Below are positions 25,533 through 33,277 of a stretch of 64,000 nucleotides of DNA, in pieces. Both the position numbers and the translations under genes were made by a program. The notes under the pieces are model-generated. The model was not told where the DNA came from, ran no database searches, and saw nothing but the letters and a program-made list of their open reading frames with translations. The first letter of the stretch is position 1; the number at the start of each line of letters is the position of its first letter. The stretch spans positions 1,736,001-1,800,000 of the forward strand of contig NZ_CP134159.1 in the NCBI RefSeq assembly GCF_032197885.1, read 5' to 3'. The DNA comes from Levilactobacillus namurensis. Lineage in GTDB: Bacteria; Bacillota; Bacilli; Lactobacillales; Lactobacillaceae.

Positions 25533-25975
25533 CGGTTTGTTTTTGAGTGAGCCATCAATTGTATCTTTCGTGTTAGAAGTAGCCTCTGGCTTTGAATCTG
25601 CGTGGTCCTCATAATGGCATCAATTTTTTTGCTTGTAGAGTAGCGGCAATGTATGCGATTGTACTTTAGCTGAACTAGATCATTCGGCGTTGCGACATAA
25701 TGAAAATTCGGTGAGCTCCTCATTTTTTTCGCCATCTTCTTTACATATCCGTCTCCTAAATTCAATTCAACAGAAATATCACCGTACAAGAATCCCCGAG
25801 CAATCCTTTCGCGCAACATGCTGGTCCGCGGAGAACGCTCATTTTCGATTTCCACATAGCGATTAGCAACTGTTTGCACACCTTTAAGCTCTGATTTTGG
25901 CCACTCCTTAGGACTTTTGTATCTTTTTTCGAATCGTTGTACGCCCCTTAACAGCGTTGCGTTTAACGACATCAT
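25499..25975 (-). CDS. Phage regulator-like protein, C-terminal frame probably shifted
   Basis: 158 residues as read. The first about 118 residues (RFEKRYKSPKEWPKSELKGV and ERIARGFLYGDISVELNLGDG) look natural, with a helix-turn-helix-like segment near 72-92. The last 38 residues (RTTQIQSQRLLLTRKIQ and after) look like an out-of-frame translation. A shift near 25600-25620 would continue into the zinc-ribbon frame. ATG at 25975 overlaps the upstream gene by four bases. Function unknown. Confidence 0.55.
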   Translation of the reverse strand: MMSLNATLLRGVQRFEKRYKSPKEWPKSELKGVQTVANRYVEIENERSPRTSMLRERIARGFLYGDISVELNLGDGYVKKMAKKMRSSPNFHYVATPNDLVQLKYNRIHCRYSTSKKIDAIMRTTQIQSQRLLLTRKIQLMAHSKTNRCVSGLSTVIW

Positions 25976-26304
25976 TTCTCCCTCCCTTGAAGTCCATCCA
26001 TCATTTGCAAACTCTTTGAAATGTTTTTGACGAACCAGGACAATGAATTTGCCATCTCGGCCATGATAACCGAAGCGTTAGCATCGCTTAAGCCTCTGCC
26101 ATTTAAGTACTCGTCAATAAGTCCTGCATAAAGTACTGGCATAGCGTCAGGATTGCTTGGAAAGTCCACATGGAATCCATCTTGTTCAAGAGTAACGATT
26201 AACCGCTGCGGACCCATTTCATCAAATGCTTCTGAAGTTGCATCGTCCGTATTTTTTTGATTCATCTGCTTAATGAGTTGTCGTAACATATCTTCCGGTT
26301 TCAT
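25972..26304 (-). CDS. Conserved phage protein, paralogue of 26555-26890
   Basis: 110 residues. It shares with the gene at 26555-26890 the core (E/F)(M/F)GPQRLIV(T/S)LE(Q/K)DG(F/L)HVD(F/M)P, a following LP/MP-x-L segment and a helical C-terminus. The two probably arose by tandem duplication. Function is unknown; both are small, acidic and soluble. Confidence 0.65.
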   Translation of the reverse strand: MKPEDMLRQLIKQMNQKNTDDATSEAFDEMGPQRLIVTLEQDGFHVDFPSNPDAMPVLYAGLIDEYLNGRGLSDANASVIMAEMANSLSWFVKNISKSLQMMDGLQGREK

Positions 26305-26386
26305 TCGTAATATCCTCGATTCTCCAGCCGTTAATGACTGGTGCAGTTTGTTGGTACAAGGCAGCCTTTACTTTCCAAGTTGCCAC
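26270..26386 (-). CDS. 38-residue protein, unknown
   Basis: GTG at 26386 follows AGGAGG at nine bases, a strong ribosome site. The product begins M-A-T-W-K-V-K-A-A-L-Y-Q-Q and is too short to classify. It overlaps the start of the next gene by 35 bases in another frame, which is unusual but occurs in compact phage operons. Confidence 0.5.
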   Translation of the reverse strand: MATWKVKAALYQQTAPVINGWRIEDITNETGRYVTTTH

Positions 26387-26406
26387 GTGTTGAATCCTCC
26401 TGTGAT

Positions 26407-26562
26407 CTATACGGTGATTACCCAGTTATCTTCGGTCTCCCGCTCTTTGGTCACGTACTGCTTAACTTCGGGCTTAGCCTGATGTTCCCGTGCGTGCTGT
26501 GCCATGCGGCGCTTCTTCTTGCGCAGGGTTGACTTCTTCGCATGTTTCCGCTGTTTAGCCAC
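26407..26562 (-). CDS. 51-residue very basic protein, unknown
   Basis: GTG at 26562 is nine bases after AGGAGG and overlaps the end of the upstream gene by eight bases. The N-terminal 30 residues are nearly all basic (KQRKHAKKSTLRKKKRRM), the C-terminus acidic (ERETEDNW). This charge split suggests a nucleic acid binding peptide. No family recognised. Confidence 0.6.
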   Translation of the reverse strand: MAKQRKHAKKSTLRKKKRRMAQHAREHQAKPEVKQYVTKERETEDNWVITV

Positions 26563-26890
26563 GGGCGTTCGCCTCCTGCTTAGCGACTAGGTCGTTGGAT
26601 TGGTCATTTAAGTACTGATTGACGAACTCTGACATGAGAGCCACGATGGCTGACTTATCACCATCACGAATTCCTCCAGTTTTTGCAAGTGAGTCGAACA
26701 GCTGACCAAGCAAGAATGGTAGTGAACCATTTTCACCGGGCATATCGACATGCAGCCCGTCCTTTTCAAGTGAGACAATCAGCCGTTGCGGACCAAATTC
26801 ATTGAATTTCTGGGTGATAACGTCGTCACTGCTATCAACTTGACCTTCGACATCGTCCATAGCGGCTCTAAGTAAATCAAACACATTCAT
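26555..26890 (-). CDS. Conserved phage protein, paralogue of 25972-26304
   Basis: 111 residues. The region FNEFGPQRLIVSLEKDGLHV matches the downstream paralogue over its whole length with the same spacing to the helical end. It is directly joined to the RusA gene (one shared base). Function unknown; duplication within one operon hints at two partners or a heteromer. Confidence 0.65.
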   Translation of the reverse strand: MNVFDLLRAAMDDVEGQVDSSDDVITQKFNEFGPQRLIVSLEKDGLHVDMPGENGSLPFLLGQLFDSLAKTGGIRDGDKSAIVALMSEFVNQYLNDQSNDLVAKQEANARG

Positions 26891-27324
26891 TATTTTTCCT
26901 CCTTGGCTTCAGTTACTGTGACTTCGATTCTTGGCTCGTCTGAATAGTACTTGTGACAGCTGACGTCCGTGATGAGATTGTCGTCCTCCCACACGATGCC
27001 GGTCAGCGCGTCCTCAACGAGCTTGAGGTAGTTGGACGCGTCAGGCTTCACAATCGGCCGGTGCTCGCCTCGTAGACGCCGCCCACGCTCCACCTTACTG
27101 ATTGACCGCTGTACGTGCCGGTAGACCTTGACGTCCACCTTGAGTGCCTTGTCGCGTAAGATGGGGCCGTGATACTTCATCTTGGCCTCTTGGCGAAAGA
27201 AGCGCTTGTAGTCCCGTGACCGTCGTGGATCGTAGGCGTGGCCATTGCGATTGAAGCGCGGACGCCCGGCGGGTACTGGCTCACCGTGGATCACTAGGTG
27301 GGTCTTAGCCGTTGTTGATTCCAA
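26890..27324 (-). CDS. rusA: RusA-family Holliday junction resolvase
   Basis: The best start is TTG at 27324, behind AAGAAGGGA; upstream in-frame codons have no ribosome site and overlap the opposite gene. 144 residues. VKPDASNYLKLVEDALTGIV and WEDDNLITDV contain the conserved aspartates of RusA (K-P-D-x-D/S-N and D-D), which bind Mg2+ and cut four-way junctions. In phages it resolves recombination and replication intermediates before packaging. Confidence 0.88.
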   Translation of the reverse strand: MESTTAKTHLVIHGEPVPAGRPRFNRNGHAYDPRRSRDYKRFFRQEAKMKYHGPILRDKALKVDVKVYRHVQRSISKVERGRRLRGEHRPIVKPDASNYLKLVEDALTGIVWEDDNLITDVSCHKYYSDEPRIEVTVTEAKEEK

Positions 27325-27356
27325 ATAAGTCCCTTCTTTCGATTTCATACGTGCGA

Positions 27357-27362
27357 TATAAT
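27357..27362 (+). promoter_or_regulatory. -10 element for the plus-strand gene at 27376
   Basis: A perfect TATAAT lies just before the plus-strand gene. The -35 region (TTCTTT at 27334-27339) is poor, so the promoter may be weak or activated. Confidence 0.35.
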
Positions 27363-27375
27363 TTTTTTGAAAGGA

Positions 27376-28071
27376 ATGATTACTATCAATGCTTGGATTA
27401 CTGCTATTACCGTTACCATTTCCGTTATCTCGTTGATGCTTGGGATAATAAACATCTATAGGTCGCTGGATAAAATTGAAATGGACTGGCACACTCAAAT
27501 CGTGAAATACAAGCGTGGTGATGTCATTTGCTCTAATAGCTCTAGCTTTCCCTTACCTGTCCTGACTCAAGTAGCTAACAAGATGGATAAAATTGACGAT
27601 TCTGTAGATATGGTGGCAACTCTTGTTCAGCCCTTTATGCTGCAGTTCACCGCTATAAACTACGGAAAAAACGACATGGGATATTGGAGCTTACATGTAA
27701 CTGATGATCAAGACCGCGAAGTCCCTGTTTATACACAGAAGCAGGTTAATCGGCAGGGCACCAAAAATCTTCTTGTAAAGACGCATCCATCACAATGGGA
27801 ACGGGTCACCATTCCTCAAGATTCAGTAGGTATGTTCAAATCTCAGTCTTACACTGAGTGGAACGTATTTATTGACTTAAACGGATTTGATACCCGTAAA
27901 ATAACCGCTGAAGTCGCAATTACTAAGAAAAGATTAACCAAACTTTTCAAGCCTCACGTATACATAGGTTCAACTTACGTTTATGATTTAGCGGACTCAT
28001 CCGTCGTTATACAGAGCAAAGATATTCAAGACCAGTCCCACAATGGAAGCCACCAAAGCCACAATAAGTAG
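27376..28071 (+). CDS. Membrane-anchored protein of unknown function, plus-strand cargo
   Basis: 231 residues if the ATG at 27376 is used; TTG at 27367 is an alternative, and AAAGGA between them makes both imperfect. Residues 3-28 are a membrane segment (ITVTISVISLMLGIINIY). The rest is soluble, with beta-rich MLQFTAINYGKNDMGYWSLHV. It runs opposite to the phage operon, so it is probably expressed in the lysogen, for example as a superinfection-related protein (inference). The A/T-rich composition differs from its GC-richer neighbours. Confidence 0.65.
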   Translation: MITINAWITAITVTISVISLMLGIINIYRSLDKIEMDWHTQIVKYKRGDVICSNSSSFPLPVLTQVANKMDKIDDSVDMVATLVQPFMLQFTAINYGKNDMGYWSLHVTDDQDREVPVYTQKQVNRQGTKNLLVKTHPSQWERVTIPQDSVGMFKSQSYTEWNVFIDLNGFDTRKITAEVAITKKRLTKLFKPHVYIGSTYVYDLADSSVVIQSKDIQDQSHNGSHQSHNK

Positions 28072-28080
28072 CACCTTCAC
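27997..28080 (-). CDS. 27-residue hydrophobic peptide candidate
   Basis: GTG at 28080 follows GGAGGTG at seven bases. The product, M-K-V-L-L-I-V-A-L-V-A-S-I-V-G and a short polar end, is a single membrane helix. It overlaps the 3' end of the plus-strand gene and begins four bases after the antirepressor gene. The ribosome site is the only support. Confidence 0.35.
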   Translation of the reverse strand: MKVLLIVALVASIVGLVLNIFALYNDG

Positions 28081-28084
28081 TGTT

Positions 28085-28807
28085 CTACACCTCCATGGCA
28101 GTCTGTTCGCCGGCCTGCTGCATCATCATCTTTGTAGCAGTGTTGGGTTCCCAGTCGTAGATATACTTCATGGACCTGTTGAATTCCTTAGCACGAATCT
28201 GAGTTCGCGTATGAACGCCACACACCTTATTGAGCCCAGTGCTGATGTCCTTATAGAGTTCTGCGCGTTGATCACGTGTCAGTTGAAGATGATTCTCACC
28301 GACATATCGATTAACTGCGCGGGTAACGCCATGACTGACGGTACTGTACTCTGTTGGGTCCATCTTTTGATTGGCCTCGAAGTCGTCCATGCGTTCTTCG
28401 ACGTTCGTCAGCCGGGAGTTGGCCCGATTGGCGTTCTCCATCACCAGCAGGAGCTTTTCTTCCGGTGTCATTGGGAGAACGACCTGTTGAGCTTGTCGCT
28501 TGGCTTGCTTCTCCATGGCGATGAAGTACTCACGCGCTTGCTTACCCTTGGGAGTCCGCTGAATCATCGACACCTCTTTAGCCATATCCAGGGTGAGAGC
28601 GTGGTTAACTTTTGGCCGGCCACCTTGGGGTTTCGCTCTTTTTTGAGCTAAACCTACAAAATCAACATCTTCAGTAAATCCATACTCTGCCATTCGTGGA
28701 AACCAGTCTTTGTAATCCGTCTTAACTCCCAGGAAGTCATGCAGATCCCGTCCATCAACGGCAATGGTGCCGTCATTTTTCTTGAAAGTCTTGATTAATT
28801 CGTTCAT
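28085..28807 (-). CDS. Phage antirepressor (AntA/ORF6C type)
   Basis: 240 residues. The N-terminus to about residue 95 is an AntA/AntB-like domain (VDGRDLHDFLGVKTDYKDWF and ALTLDMAKEVSMIQRTPKGK). After a coiled coil, the C-terminus (from about 145) resembles ORF6C (VNRYVGENHLQLTRDQRAEL). Antirepressors counter CI-type repressors to favour lytic growth. The four-base ATGA overlap with the 38-residue gene upstream shows translational coupling. Confidence 0.85.
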   Translation of the reverse strand: MNELIKTFKKNDGTIAVDGRDLHDFLGVKTDYKDWFPRMAEYGFTEDVDFVGLAQKRAKPQGGRPKVNHALTLDMAKEVSMIQRTPKGKQAREYFIAMEKQAKRQAQQVVLPMTPEEKLLLVMENANRANSRLTNVEERMDDFEANQKMDPTEYSTVSHGVTRAVNRYVGENHLQLTRDQRAELYKDISTGLNKVCGVHTRTQIRAKEFNRSMKYIYDWEPNTATKMMMQQAGEQTAMEV

Positions 28808-28920
28808 GCCTGTTCCTCCTCGTCTAGCTCACTGAGCTTGTCCTCAAGCTTCTCGTAAATCGCGTCCCAGATATCCTGGCATAGATCAGATTCAACAACA
28901 TCGCTGATTGCGTTCTTCAT
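28804..28920 (-). CDS. 38-residue acidic protein, unknown
   Basis: ATG at 28920, after AGAGG, gives a peptide of 38 residues, largely acidic and helical (SDLCQDIWDAIYEKLEDKL). It overlaps the end of the replication gene and the start of the antirepressor gene by four bases each, a typical operon link. Function unknown. Confidence 0.6.
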   Translation of the reverse strand: MKNAISDVVESDLCQDIWDAIYEKLEDKLSELDEEEQA

Positions 28921-29786
28921 GATGTCGCCTCTTCTTTCTCCGGCCGCCGTGCCTTGAACTTTTTGATTCGCGCGTCCAGTGCTGCCTGATGTTCGGGGCT
29001 TAGCTTGCCGTCCGAAGCAGGTTTATCAGGCGTCTTCTGAGCCCACGTTGGTAGTGTTTCCTTGGCCCGTGTCGGCTTAGAACTCCCACGGCCGTTCTTC
29101 ATGCGTTGATCGTGTTCTGCAGCCGCCTTTTTGGCCTGATCAAGCGTTGTAATCTTGCGTTTCTGCCACCCATCAATCACGGCTTGCATGTACTTAAGCG
29201 CCCCGCGCGATTGGACGTTATGCTCACCGGCGATGGTGATGGCGAAGTCAATCACGTCCGCTGGCAGTTGCTCAAGCCAGTCGTTAATCTCAGGCATGGC
29301 GATAGCGTTGGGGAATCCCCACAGGCTGGTCCACTTATCGATCACACTTGATCGGGTGATACCCGCGTCGTCATCCTCATTCTTTTCGTTTTGTTTAGTT
29401 TCGTTTTGTTTAACTAATGCGCTACTGTCTTGTACACTCCTTTGTGTACCCTGTTGTGTACTGTCTTGTACACTCCTTTGTGTACTCCCTTGTGCACTAT
29501 CTGACGTATAAAGTACACAAACGCGGTAGGAAGTAGCTTTTCGACCATTAGAACTAAAATCGATGAGGTTAAGTTGTTTGAGGACGTTCCGGTTCTTGAC
29601 GATGCCGGATCGTGACAGCCCCGACAGTGATTCAAGCGTTGCATTAGCGGCTGTAAACCATGTGGACCAGCCGGCCTTGTTATTGATGGACATCAGGGTG
29701 TACCACAATGAAACCTGGCCTGCTGATAGCTTCTGCTTGTATAGCCGATAATCGTCAAACGCTCGAATTTGCATAAGGTAGTTCAA
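28917..29786 (-). CDS. Replication initiator with DnaD-like region
   Basis: 289 residues. The N-terminal 90 residues (LYKQKLSAGQVSLWYTLMSI and RSGIVKNRNVLKQLNLIDF) form a winged-helix replisome organiser domain; the segment from about 150 to 220 (KWTSLWGFPNA to GALKYMQAVIDGW) resembles DnaD. Such proteins bind the phage origin and load the helicase. Codons about 100-125 are direct repeats encoding STQRSVQDS twice, and their DNA contains palindromic iteron-like sites. The gene overlaps the 38-residue gene by four bases. Confidence 0.8.
   Translation of the reverse strand: MNYLMQIRAFDDYRLYKQKLSAGQVSLWYTLMSINNKAGWSTWFTAANATLESLSGLSRSGIVKNRNVLKQLNLIDFSSNGRKATSYRVCVLYTSDSAQGSTQRSVQDSTQQGTQRSVQDSSALVKQNETKQNEKNEDDDAGITRSSVIDKWTSLWGFPNAIAMPEINDWLEQLPADVIDFAITIAGEHNVQSRGALKYMQAVIDGWQKRKITTLDQAKKAAAEHDQRMKNGRGSSKPTRAKETLPTWAQKTPDKPASDGKLSPEHQAALDARIKKFKARRPEKEEATS
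29425..29516. repeat. Iteron-like repeats, candidate phage replication origin
   Basis: Inside the initiator gene, GTACAC-TCCTTT-GTGTAC occurs twice (29432-29449 and 29468-29485), each an interrupted palindrome. A further GTGTAC lies at 29456-29461, and related sites follow (TTGTGCAC near 29490 and GTACAC near 29513). Origins of Gram-positive phages often lie in the initiator gene as repeats of this kind. Confidence 0.65.
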
Positions 29787-29797
29787 ACCAACACCCC

Positions 29798-30646
29798 CTA
29801 ATCAATCAGTTCATCAGCATCGATGATGTCGCCCAGAACCTTAGTTGACCGACAGTAGTCGCACGTCTCACAGCGCTCCGGTTCTTCCTGGCCATCGATG
29901 ATGGACTTGAATCGGTGTTCCTGATCCTTGACCCGCCACATCGCATCATCTAGCTTGTCCTGCGGGATTGAGATGACCGCCTTGTCGGGCGGGTCTTGCT
30001 TGGTGACTGCAACAATGTAGGGCGTACATAGCACACCGTACTGTTGACGAACTAGCTCTTGGTAGACGGCCATTTGGAGCTGGTAGTCGTAGGCATAGAC
30101 GAATGGGACGTAGCGCCGTGTGCGGGTATCCCAGACCCGCTTGTGTAGGTCTTGCGTGGTCTTTAAGTCGAGGAAGATGCCTCGCTCAAGGTTCAAGCAG
30201 TCCAGCTTGCCCATCCAGTCGATACCGTCAATCGTCCCGGTGACAATTGACTCCTTAGCACCCTGGTAGAGTGCCCGGAATGTGGCATCGCTGTCTAGCG
30301 TCTTGATCATGTTCTCGGCCACCTTATATGGTGCCTTAAGTTGGCCCTTCGTCTTACCTCGGGTGGATAGCATCACGTCCTTGTGAGCTTCTACGAAGCG
30401 TTTATGGGACGCTGGGGACTCGAAATAGCTGTGAAGGTAGTTACCGACCAGCAAGGCCGTTGGGTCTCGCTGGGGCTTCCAGTCGCCTCTTAGTTCTGCC
30501 AGTGCTTCGGCCTCACACGCCGCGAACTTCTTGAACCATGTTGGCGACATGAAGTGCTTGTTTGCCTCGTCACTATAGTAGTTAGTCGAACTTAGAGTGA
30601 ACCCCGTCGTCTGGGAAGAGGTCCGTTTGTTGGGTGCCACTTGCAT
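29798..30646 (-). CDS. PD-(D/E)XK nuclease, RecE/AddB-like exonuclease partner of RecT
   Basis: Start ATG at 30646 is eight bases after AAGGAGG (an earlier ATG at 30679 is less likely); 282 residues. GNYLHSYFES, then GTIDGIDWMGKLDCLN and IFLDLKTTQDL give the D-x(n)-(D/E)xK nuclease pattern (D in KLDC and DLKT). A C-terminal C-x2-C-x-x-C pattern (CETCDYC) suggests an iron-sulphur or zinc site. The N-terminal part is longer than the core. It overlaps the RecT gene and probably degrades DNA ends for annealing. Confidence 0.8.
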   Translation of the reverse strand: MQVAPNKRTSSQTTGFTLSSTNYYSDEANKHFMSPTWFKKFAACEAEALAELRGDWKPQRDPTALLVGNYLHSYFESPASHKRFVEAHKDVMLSTRGKTKGQLKAPYKVAENMIKTLDSDATFRALYQGAKESIVTGTIDGIDWMGKLDCLNLERGIFLDLKTTQDLHKRVWDTRTRRYVPFVYAYDYQLQMAVYQELVRQQYGVLCTPYIVAVTKQDPPDKAVISIPQDKLDDAMWRVKDQEHRFKSIIDGQEEPERCETCDYCRSTKVLGDIIDADELID

Positions 30647-31580
30647 CAGCGTCTGCCTCCTTTCCCTTGGACTTATCAATTCCGTCTAGCAAACTGTCAA
30701 TGAATTGAGAATCGTTAAGTGATTTGCTTGAAGCAGAAGCTTCGGATCCCGATACGCTTTCGGACGCAATCTCGGACGCTTCTGATACGCTCTCGGACTG
30801 CTGTGGCACTTCTGGTTGTTCCTGGCTGTCCTTGGCGGGTTTGTCCTCAATCAAGTCTGCAACAGTCTTCTTGGGAGTCACATCCTTGGCTGACTGGTCA
30901 TCGTCGTACTCGGATTCGGTCGAATCGTTGATAGCTTTGACGAACAAATCGTTATCGTTAGAGCTGTTGATGTAGAGCTTAGCGGCCCGATTGATGATCG
31001 TCCGTTGAGCCATTTCCTGACCGAATTTCTGTTGCACGTTGTGGGTCCGCGATTGCGACCAGCTGGCGTCGATTTCCTTCTTGGTCATGACCGTCCAGAC
31101 CTTATGGCCATCCTCTTGGAGCACGTAGGCAAATGCCCCGATGATAGGATTATCGCGATTCTCAAACTTTGGCTGATACTTGGTGACGATCAGGTTCATC
31201 TCGTCATCAGCGCCAATCTCGAAGCCATCACCCTTAAAGACTGCCTGGGCTTTGATATCCTTGACCGACGACAATTGCTTGAGCACCGTCACTGACCCGA
31301 AGTAGGAACGCTGTAAGGTGCATTGCTTACCGTATGGGATGAAGTAGCATTGATTCTTTGCGGGGCTTAATCCCTGAATGGCCATGTTGAGCAGTGCCTT
31401 TGAGACTGACCGTGGGTCGCACTTGTCGAGCATTGACGGTCCCTTTGAATCGTCTGACAGGATCAGCCAGGCGGCGTTGAGTGCGTTGCCGACCGAGTAG
31501 CTAGGTGGGAGCTTGAGGCCCTCACTGTCCTGCATGTTCTGAATCTCTTTTTGAACTGATACTACAAGTTGATTAGCCAT
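30582..31580 (-). CDS. recT: RecT-family single-strand annealing protein
   Basis: 332 residues. The first 210 residues match RecT (SVGNALNAAWLILSDD, MAIQGLSPAKNQCYFIPYGK, ASWSQSRTHNVQQKF). The C-terminal 100 residues are low-complexity, rich in S, D, E and K. RecT anneals complementary strands made by the neighbouring nuclease, giving phage-coded recombination. Ribosome site and start at 31580 (ATGGCTAATC) are good; the gene overlaps the nuclease gene start. Confidence 0.9.
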   Translation of the reverse strand: MANQLVVSVQKEIQNMQDSEGLKLPPSYSVGNALNAAWLILSDDSKGPSMLDKCDPRSVSKALLNMAIQGLSPAKNQCYFIPYGKQCTLQRSYFGSVTVLKQLSSVKDIKAQAVFKGDGFEIGADDEMNLIVTKYQPKFENRDNPIIGAFAYVLQEDGHKVWTVMTKKEIDASWSQSRTHNVQQKFGQEMAQRTIINRAAKLYINSSNDNDLFVKAINDSTESEYDDDQSAKDVTPKKTVADLIEDKPAKDSQEQPEVPQQSESVSEASEIASESVSGSEASASSKSLNDSQFIDSLLDGIDKSKGKEADADASGTQQTDLFPDDGVHSKFD

Positions 31581-31796
31581 TTAGTTTCCCTCCTCGTCCA
31601 AATTTGGTGACCAGCTGACCAGTTCATCACTGATGCTGTAGAGTTGATTGATGTCGTCATCGCCAAGTTTGTTGTTCTCCGCCAGTTCCTGTACCTTGCT
31701 GAAGAGAGCTGATTTGATATCGTCCAATTCGTCCGTGTTGGTGCAAACGATGGACTTCGGCGTGTACTTGCTGTTGGTACGAATCATCACATCCAT
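31581..31796 (-). CDS. Phage protein of unknown function
   Basis: 71 residues, acidic and helical, ending DELVSWSPNLDEEGN. ATG at 31796 follows GGAGGTGATCAC. It lies just before recT, with which it shares an operon. No family recognised. Confidence 0.6.
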   Translation of the reverse strand: MDVMIRTNSKYTPKSIVCTNTDELDDIKSALFSKVQELAENNKLGDDDINQLYSISDELVSWSPNLDEEGN

Positions 31797-32077
31797 GTGA
31801 TCACCTCCGCGTCCTTGTAGTCCTGCAGAATTTCGGCAAGGTTGTCGTCGTCATAGTCGATTGGGTCACCGTAGTCCTCATGTTCGCTGTCTAGGAAGTC
31901 GTGCATCGAAGCGGCGTCATCCATGACGTACCTGCCATCGTCAAGCGTCCAGTACTTCTCACCGTAGATTAGCGGGAATCCGTCAATGTCATACGTTTGC
32001 TTGTCCTCAGCGGAATCCTTATCCAAGCGATTCATGTAGTTGTTGAGGTCAAACGTTGCATGGTCTGGTGCTACCAT
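31787..32077 (-). CDS. Acidic phage protein of unknown function
   Basis: 96 residues when started at ATG 32077; a GTG at 32086 is an alternative. It is strongly acidic, with many D in the middle and end (DSEHEDYGDPIDYDDDN). The composition resembles DNA-mimic proteins, but no fold can be assigned from sequence alone. It overlaps the next gene by ten bases. Confidence 0.55.
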   Translation of the reverse strand: MVAPDHATFDLNNYMNRLDKDSAEDKQTYDIDGFPLIYGEKYWTLDDGRYVMDDAASMHDFLDSEHEDYGDPIDYDDDNLAEILQDYKDAEVITWM

Positions 32078-32190
32078 TGAATCCACCGCCCTTCTAGAGT
32101 AGAATTGAAACTGAAAATACTTGAGATAAGTAATCTTTCACCGAGCTCTGACGGCCAGGTCAGGGCTCTTTTTTTGTGCCAAATTTTCAT
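32071..32190 (-). CDS. 39-residue protein candidate
   Basis: ATG at 32190 has AAAGGAGGAACAGAA before it and overlaps the previous stop by four bases, both signs of a real gene. The product (M-K-I-W-H-K-K-R-A-L-T-W) is basic. The DNA also holds a perfect plus-strand terminator hairpin, so the region may serve two purposes. Confidence 0.4.
   Translation of the reverse strand: MKIWHKKRALTWPSELGERLLISSIFSFNSTLEGRWIQW
32143..32175 (+). terminator. Plus-strand intrinsic terminator within the early operon
   Basis: A 10 bp stem (GAGCTCTGAC with GTCAGGGCTC, one G-T), six-base loop and seven T on the plus strand, opposite to the local genes. It would stop an antisense transcript. A weak promoter (TTGAAA at 32105, TAAGTA-like -10) precedes it. 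Confidence 0.6.
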
Positions 32191-32354
32191 TTCTGTTCCT
32201 CCTTTAGTTCCAATCCAAAGAAATCAATCGCCCAGGCTTTCCAGCCGCCCATCGCGTGCACTGACTCGGACAGCCAGTAGCCGAAGCTGACGCACAGTGC
32301 AATCAGGCCGAACCATGAGACAACCTCACCAACGTAGTAGTAGAACAAATCCAT
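32187..32354 (-). CDS. 55-residue membrane protein, unknown
   Basis: ATG at 32354 follows GAGAGGAG at eight bases. The product starts MDLFYYYVGEVVSWFGL, has one membrane helix (about 10-28), and an amphipathic tail. Small holin-like or membrane-associated proteins of this size are common in phage early operons. Function unknown. Confidence 0.65.
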   Translation of the reverse strand: MDLFYYYVGEVVSWFGLIALCVSFGYWLSESVHAMGGWKAWAIDFFGLELKEEQK

Positions 32355-32359
32355 AATTA

Positions 32360-32641
32360 TTAACTCCTCTCATCTAAGTACCTGCGCCAGGCGTCCCGAA
32401 CTTCCGGGAACAGCCAAACGCGTTTGCCACGCTTGCCAGGGGCTCCTGCACGACGTTCGAGCTTTGCCACGTATCCCAGCGGAACGAAGTTTTGCTCAAG
32501 ATTGCTAGTGGAGACCCCGGTCATGTCCGCCAGCTGACTAAGGTTGACGGAGATTTGAAGATTGTCATTTTCGCCAAGCATTTGGTTCACTTGGTCTTCG
32601 ATGACCCTCTCGGCCACCGCTTGTGGATCGAACGTCGCCAT
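32360..32641 (-). CDS. DUF771-like helix-turn-helix phage protein
   Basis: 93 residues. NLSQLADMTGVSTSNLEQNFV is a helix-turn-helix near residues 33-53, followed by a short wing with basic GAPGKRGKRVWLFP. The pattern fits DUF771-type phage DNA-binding proteins. It lies between two small regulators in the early operon. Confidence 0.65.
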   Translation of the reverse strand: MATFDPQAVAERVIEDQVNQMLGENDNLQISVNLSQLADMTGVSTSNLEQNFVPLGYVAKLERRAGAPGKRGKRVWLFPEVRDAWRRYLDERS

Positions 32642-32645
32642 GGCT

Positions 32646-33143
32646 CTAGCCTCCTACCCTGGCATTTGCTTCATCGAATACTCCGTGGATGTCAACGCCG
32701 GCATACTTGGCTTTGGCCACAATGTCGGTATTCTCTGACATGATCTCCTCGGCGTACTCCCGGAAGTAGTCCCGAATCAACAGCGTCTGTTGCGATGACC
32801 GGGCCTCCGGCTTGGTCGTCATGGCCTCGTCGAATGATTCTTCAAGCGCCCGGCGGTCGTCCTCTTCCTTGCGTTGCTGGAAGAGCGTTGCCATGACATC
32901 GTCATAACGTCTGCTGCTCTTCAAGAAAGAAAGAACGCCGTAATCCTTACGGGCGCCAGAGAACGCCAACAAGGTACTATGCAGCGCGTGTGCCAACCCA
33001 GCTCGCATCCCCTTGTCGCCAGTACGCTGGCCATTCGCTAAACGGGTCAATTGACCATCGGAGATATGAACTTTTTGAGCAACGTCCCTACGCACCACTC
33101 CTGCCAAATCCAAAGTTAATTGTTCGGCAAATTTATTCTGCAT
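32646..33143 (-). CDS. Helix-turn-helix phage regulator
   Basis: 165 residues. Residues 17-40 (VRRDVAQKVHISDGQLTRLANG) form a Cro-type helix-turn-helix. A charged helical C-terminus follows. Similar proteins occur near Cro in Lactobacillus phages. Ribosome site GAAGGAAGTGACAGC before ATG 33143. Target unknown. Confidence 0.65.
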   Translation of the reverse strand: MQNKFAEQLTLDLAGVVRRDVAQKVHISDGQLTRLANGQRTGDKGMRAGLAHALHSTLLAFSGARKDYGVLSFLKSSRRYDDVMATLFQQRKEEDDRRALEESFDEAMTTKPEARSSQQTLLIRDYFREYAEEIMSENTDIVAKAKYAGVDIHGVFDEANARVGG

Positions 33144-33277
33144 GCTGTCACTTCCTTCTAACTGTCAATTTGATGTAAGACATTTGACAGCCATAATCGT
33201 TATACTTAAGCCATAGCTTCAAAGACTTGGTCAGCTGTCTCATTAGCAATTTGTGCCTTAGCAACCACAACTAAGTT

